Part shown: piece by piece, positions 59,741 to 64,000 of the stretch
Position numbering within the stretch: position 1 is the first letter of the stretch
How the letters are laid out: the number at the start of each line of letters is the position of its first letter
DNA from: Cinclus cinclus
Lineage: Eukaryota; Chordata; Aves; Passeriformes; Cinclidae
NCBI RefSeq assembly: GCF_963662255.1
Contig: NC_085050.1
Coordinates: forward strand, 26,654,631-26,718,630
Reading direction: 5' to 3'
Length of the DNA: 64,000 nucleotides
The notes under the pieces: model-generated
The model's database searches: none
The model's input: only the letters and a program-made list of their open reading frames with translations
What the model was told of the DNA's origin: nothing
Made by a program: the position numbers and the translations under genes

Positions 59741-62700
59741 TCAGGCTAATTGCAGTGAGGGACTAGGCTGACAAAGGCACACTAGTAGGTCTTTGCTGGA
59801 GATTTTAGGGGAGAAATCAGAATTCTGAAGGAAAACCATCTCCATGTTTGGTGCCTTTGTGAAGCTGTAGTGTGGGGGTGAAGCTAACAGTAGCCCTTGA
59901 CACACTCATGCCTTTCTGTTTTAATTCACCTCAGCTCTGCTTTCCAAGAGACATCCAATTCTATCCTGGAAAAGACCCTCTGAATTTTACCTCAGTGTAC
60001 TTTGTCCTGCCTATTTAATGTAGATATCCTAAACATTTCATTTATATTTTCATTCGAGAATATTTCCATTCAAGCCTTTCTTTCCAGCACTTTCAGCTTT
60101 AATTAACCTCACAGTTTAGCTTTAACATAGATTTCCATAAACGCAGCCTTGCACAGAGTAAGGAGGCAAACACGTGGCTTTTACAGTGGACTAACACCTG
60201 AGCCCAAAAGGTGCTCCAGGCTTATCAATTTTGTCATGAGTATTGCACAGCCTGTGCTCCCCACCCTCTGTGTGGCTAATTTCACAAGGATAGACTTGAA
60301 GCCAGACACAGGTTTCCCCACTGAGCTGAACAGAAATTAAAGAAGTTGGCTGCACAGTTAAGTTCAGCACTGTAAGGGTGCTGGGAGAGCGCACCTCATT
60401 GTTTTTACCATAAAAAAGATATGCACAAGGGCACTAGAAGACAGCTGGCACCTGCATTTCTTCTTTATAAATTGAATAAACAAATAAACTAAATTTTACT
60501 GGCTATTCCAGCCCAAAATGCTGATTTGAAATTTAAGAGAGTAACTATTGTAAAAAAGTTATATGGGGAAACTCAATCCAGTTAATATGATGAGATTCTT
60601 TTGACTGTTTCATGCAAAACTCAAGAAGGGTAAGAAAAGCAAATAATTTCTTTCACACATTGGAGTAGGTTGTGCATTTCCACCTAACAAACCGATGATT
60701 TTAGAAAAACAATGGCTTGGTTCAGATTAGTGGGGTAGATCTAGCTGATGTATTACCAGCAGGGACTAAGGCCAGGAGCTGTTTAATCCTTTGAGGGAAA
60801 GAGTGCCAGCAAGAGTGGCTGCCAAGGACTCCCCAGTGCTGACCTGTGCTGAGCACACGCAATGCCCAGCACCATCCCCGGTGCTTGCTCAGCCAGCCTG
60901 GCCATGTGATGGATTGGGATGAGGTTAAAAGCCACCCCGCACTGTCATGTGACTGATATCCTTAGGGAGACAAAGTGAGGATATTTACTGCCTAGTCTTG
61001 CCACCTCCTTCCACTCAATTTTATTTCTAAGTCACTCTTTGAGCTAAAGGTGCAGAAAATCCTGCTATTGAGAAATACCCTGCTGCACAGCTGGTTCTAT
61101 GAAGTGAGAGGGATAGCAATGGTGTGACCAGTGCCACCAGGTCATCACACTCAGGAAAGCCTCCTAAGAGTGACCACAGGCTGCCTCTTCATGCACATAC
61201 TGTGTTTTTAACTGGAGGGAATAACATACCTCAACCCAGAAGAGTGCTGGAGCAAGTATTTCCTTTCTGAAGATATGTTAAATAAGAAAGAAAGAGAGCA
61301 GATGCCTTCTAAAGTCTTTGGGGGTATATAAAGAAGAAGGCACAGACCCTGGGCAGCATTACCTCAACACCCATATAGACCCTTACAATGGTGAGAGACA
61401 TTGGGCAGGTGTGGCTACACCCCACCATCTCCCAGAGAACCCTCAAGGCAGATCTCACGGGTTTCTCTTGCTCTTCTGTCAGATGTTTCCATGGGCTTCT
61501 CCTCAAGAGGGAGAACCTTGGCTTTCCCCATGCTGCTCTTCACAATTTGGCAAAGAGCAAGGACAGGAACAACATCTGTTTTGAGACATTTGCTGAGGGA
61601 AGGACAACAGACAATAGCCAGGAAAGTGGTTTCAGTGCAGGTGACAACATCAGGAGACAGGTATTTGCTTCCCGGGAATACCTGTAATTATCAGATTGCT
61701 AATAGAAAACTAAAAATAGTGGCACCCAACATCTATCCCATAAAGTGCCACTACGTCACATTCACATACCTCACTTTCCTACCTGTGTGGCACCCAGCTT
61801 AAGTGCAAAGATCTGGCACAGCCTCTCCTCAACTTCATTTCTCCTCTTCAAATCTCCTAAAACCTCTTTATTTCTTAGTTGGATTCCAGGGCCTGCCTCT
61901 CCAGATGGGTTTTGTGCTATGCTGTAATCCCCATTCTCCAAGTAGCCCATTCCACATTTAGGAACAAAAATGCCCAGGAACTAAAGCAAACCTCAGCAAT
62001 GCAAAACAAAACCCATAATCTTTGAACAGAGTAGAAGGGAAGAGATGGACTGTGTATGAGAGAGGGCAGCGTGCATCCCAGAACCCTTATTCTTTCTCTT
62101 TTGGTAATTGCATTCCCCCACTGTCGTCCAGCTCTTTCCTTGTTGCTAGCGAACCCATCATCCCACTCTTCCTCCTCAACTGGTATCTTTGGTGGCTGAC
62201 AGCCAAAAAAATAATGAGTCCTGACGGAGGCCAGTATTTGCACTCACCAGCAACCAGAGATAGTGTGATAAAGAAAAAAATGCTTTCTGCCTACTATGGT
62301 CTAGTTTTGAGTCATGGTGCAAGCCATCGCACACACTACACATATCAGGGACTCTTCAGTTGGCCAAGAGGAAAGATTTACGAAGCTGCTTTGGGGTACA
62401 AAAGTTCTGCAGAAGTTAACCTGTGCTCCTGGGTGTCAGGCTGTCCTGGACACTAGCAGCTTATCTGTTTTACTCATAAAACTTTGCATTAAAAATGTCC
62501 AAGTGCCCAGGCAACTGAAGTAGCAACCTGTAGGTCATAACATTTGTGTAAACTGATTAAAGAGGACTGAAAGCAATATTTCTCTTTTCCTTTCAACTGC
62601 TGTTATTAGAAAGGACATTGAATCCATCCTGCTGATTATTATATCAACGCCTTGAGCAGCATCCAGCAGCAGCCAGGGGCACTACATACACATGGAGGAG

Positions 62701-64000
62701 AAGGAGAAATTCTTGGAAGGAAGTCAAAATGCCTGGTGCCCTTTTGGACTGTGTCAGCTCCAGTAAATCCCAGTTTCTGTTGCCTTGGCCAGAGACAGAG
62801 TGGTGCGGGAGGCCCTGAGCACTGACTCCTGGCAGCAGGATGCCAGAGAGCATCCAGGGCAGGGCACTGGAGAGGGGACATGCACCTCCCATTGCTGGCA
62901 ACTGAAGATGCACGTCCAAGCCCCAGTCCACACCCACTCCATTAGAACTACTGCCGACATTCAGCACAACTAATATCTCTGTGGGTTAGAAGGCTAAATA
63001 AATAAGAGATGAATAGCTACAGTACATCATAGCCCTTTATCCTGGGAGAGCCAGTGAACCTGAATTCCCCAAGAAAAGCAAGTAGGCTGCATCTGTGCCT
63101 GTGCTCTGATTAATCTCATTGGTTTGTTTTCCTGGAAACTAGATGTCCCAGATGCCATTGTTTCCATTATAAGTGTTCATCTGCCCTGTTTTGAGCTTGA
63201 TTGCTCCTGTAGCCTGCTTGGCTTAACTGTTTTTTGTTTGTTTGTTGCTTGCGGGTTTTTGTTGTTTTTTTTTTGTTTTGCTTTAAATTAACATTCTTAA
63301 ACAAAATGCCAGCAAATTAAAATTTAGCTGCAACACTCAACACTAGATATGTTAAATGTTTAAAAACACCTACAGTATACAGAAATCCTAAGCTGTTTTA
63401 CGCAGTGTGACTAAATTATTAATAGTTGCCATGCACATCACACAAGGATTTAAAAAGACGACTTTGTGTTTCTGCAAAACACTGCTATTTTTGTCTGTCA
63501 GTAAGAGACAGAATATTTTGAAAATTAGTCTCTTTGGTACTAATCACAACTGTTACAAAAACATTCCCACTGTAGGCATAATATAGTAATTTTTCATTTT
63601 TGAGAGAATTAGACATTTCATTCATTATCTCAATGAAGATCTTGAAAGTTTACAATTTGCTAAAATAGAAACAACATATAATTAATGAAAACATAGTGAA
63701 ACAAAAGTCTATTTCTAGTCATAGAAGAAATATTTCAAGCCATAAAAGCTCCATTAACTAGTACAATAACATTCAAGCACAAATTAAAGTAGTAACATTT
63801 AGAGAAGATACCAGAGAAAATTTGTTTTCTGGTTTGGGAAGACCAGCTATGGAGTCATTCGAGGTGGGTTTTTAAAAACATGAAGATATATTGAATGAAG
63901 GGATTGCTACAGTTAAATTTGCTTTACAGGAAAAAAAATAACATTCTGCTGTGGGCAAAAACAGAAATACGGGAAAATTCTCTTCTGTCTCAAGTGAATT

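Larger units (their letters stand above)
37481..64000 (-). other. LNX1: Large 5' intron of LNX1 (no confirmed exon)
   Basis: This is the stretch between the first LNX1 exon seen and the right edge. I looked on the minus strand for the RING finger (Cys-His-Ile-Cys and Cys-Gly-His-Thr-Tyr-Cys motifs), the zinc-finger-like region before CKGAS and the human p70 N-terminus, and found none. The rest is AT-rich unique sequence with three CR1 fragments, homopolymer runs and short tandem repeats. Open frames of 100-144 codons (for example 51863-52270, 61401-61802 and 62022-62456, plus strand) overlap each other in different frames and show no family resemblance. Confidence 0.75.

Noticed and set aside
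61318..62456. Several overlapping plus-strand frames of 88-144 codons
   Set aside because: They overlap in different frames, contain no motif and have low-complexity or splice-like interruptions. They look like chance in a less AT-rich patch.
37481..64000. Search for the LNX1 RING-finger and zinc-finger exons
   Set aside because: No minus-strand segment gives the Cys/His spacing or the conserved Cys-Gly-His-Thr-Tyr-Cys block, so these exons must lie beyond the right edge.
1..64000. tRNA, rRNA, CRISPR, operon or phage structure
   Set aside because: Nothing of the kind was seen; the window is vertebrate intron/exon sequence.

Overview
The window is vertebrate nuclear DNA, almost certainly from a bird. 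Two protein genes with GT-AG introns face each other tail to tail: the 3' end of FIP1L1 (+ strand) and the C-terminal three quarters of LNX1 (- strand). The bird call rests on four CR1 LINE fragments with the 3' tail typical of avian CR1, low repeat density and the absence of mammalian SINEs. I cannot name the species. The same FIP1L1/LNX1 tail-to-tail order is known from human 4q12.

Layout. Bases 1-2585 hold the last two coding exons of FIP1L1, a subunit of the mRNA cleavage/polyadenylation machinery, with its stop codon at 2397-2399 and an AATAAA signal at 2557-2562. About 1.4 kb of convergent 3'-end sequence follows. LNX1 then runs right to left: nine coding exons from 37480 down to 4032 encode 603 residues. 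These comprise the NPAY-type Numb-binding region (here NPAF), a basic linker and all four PDZ domains, ending in TFL. All intron phases agree across the nine exons. The RING-finger exons and promoter of the long (p80-type) isoform are not here. Bases 37481-64000 look like one very large 5' intron of LNX1, and the start of the gene lies beyond the right edge.

Repeats are few: a 355-bp CR1 piece in the last LNX1 intron, an 80-bp CR1 tail at 41.5 kb, a pair of CR1 pieces at 48.3-49.07 kb, an (ATCT)n and an (ATAA)n microsatellite, several homopolymer runs and some short tandem duplications. I found no tRNA, rRNA, CRISPR, bacterial or viral gene.

The points most worth a second look are: (1) a strong splice donor at 37892, in the right phase for LNX1 exon 37239-37480, that closes a 92-codon ATG-started open frame and has a duplicated AP-1 site upstream, so it could be an alternative (RING-less) first exon; (2) joining LNX1 exons 26557-26759 and 24591-24962 regenerates a 5' splice site stronger than the original, which would allow recursive removal of an in-frame 124-codon exon; (3) NPAF in place of NPAY; (4) very close convergent 3' ends, with a U-rich tract before the FIP1L1 poly(A) signal. 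None of these is a proven new system. The window is mostly ordinary intron.
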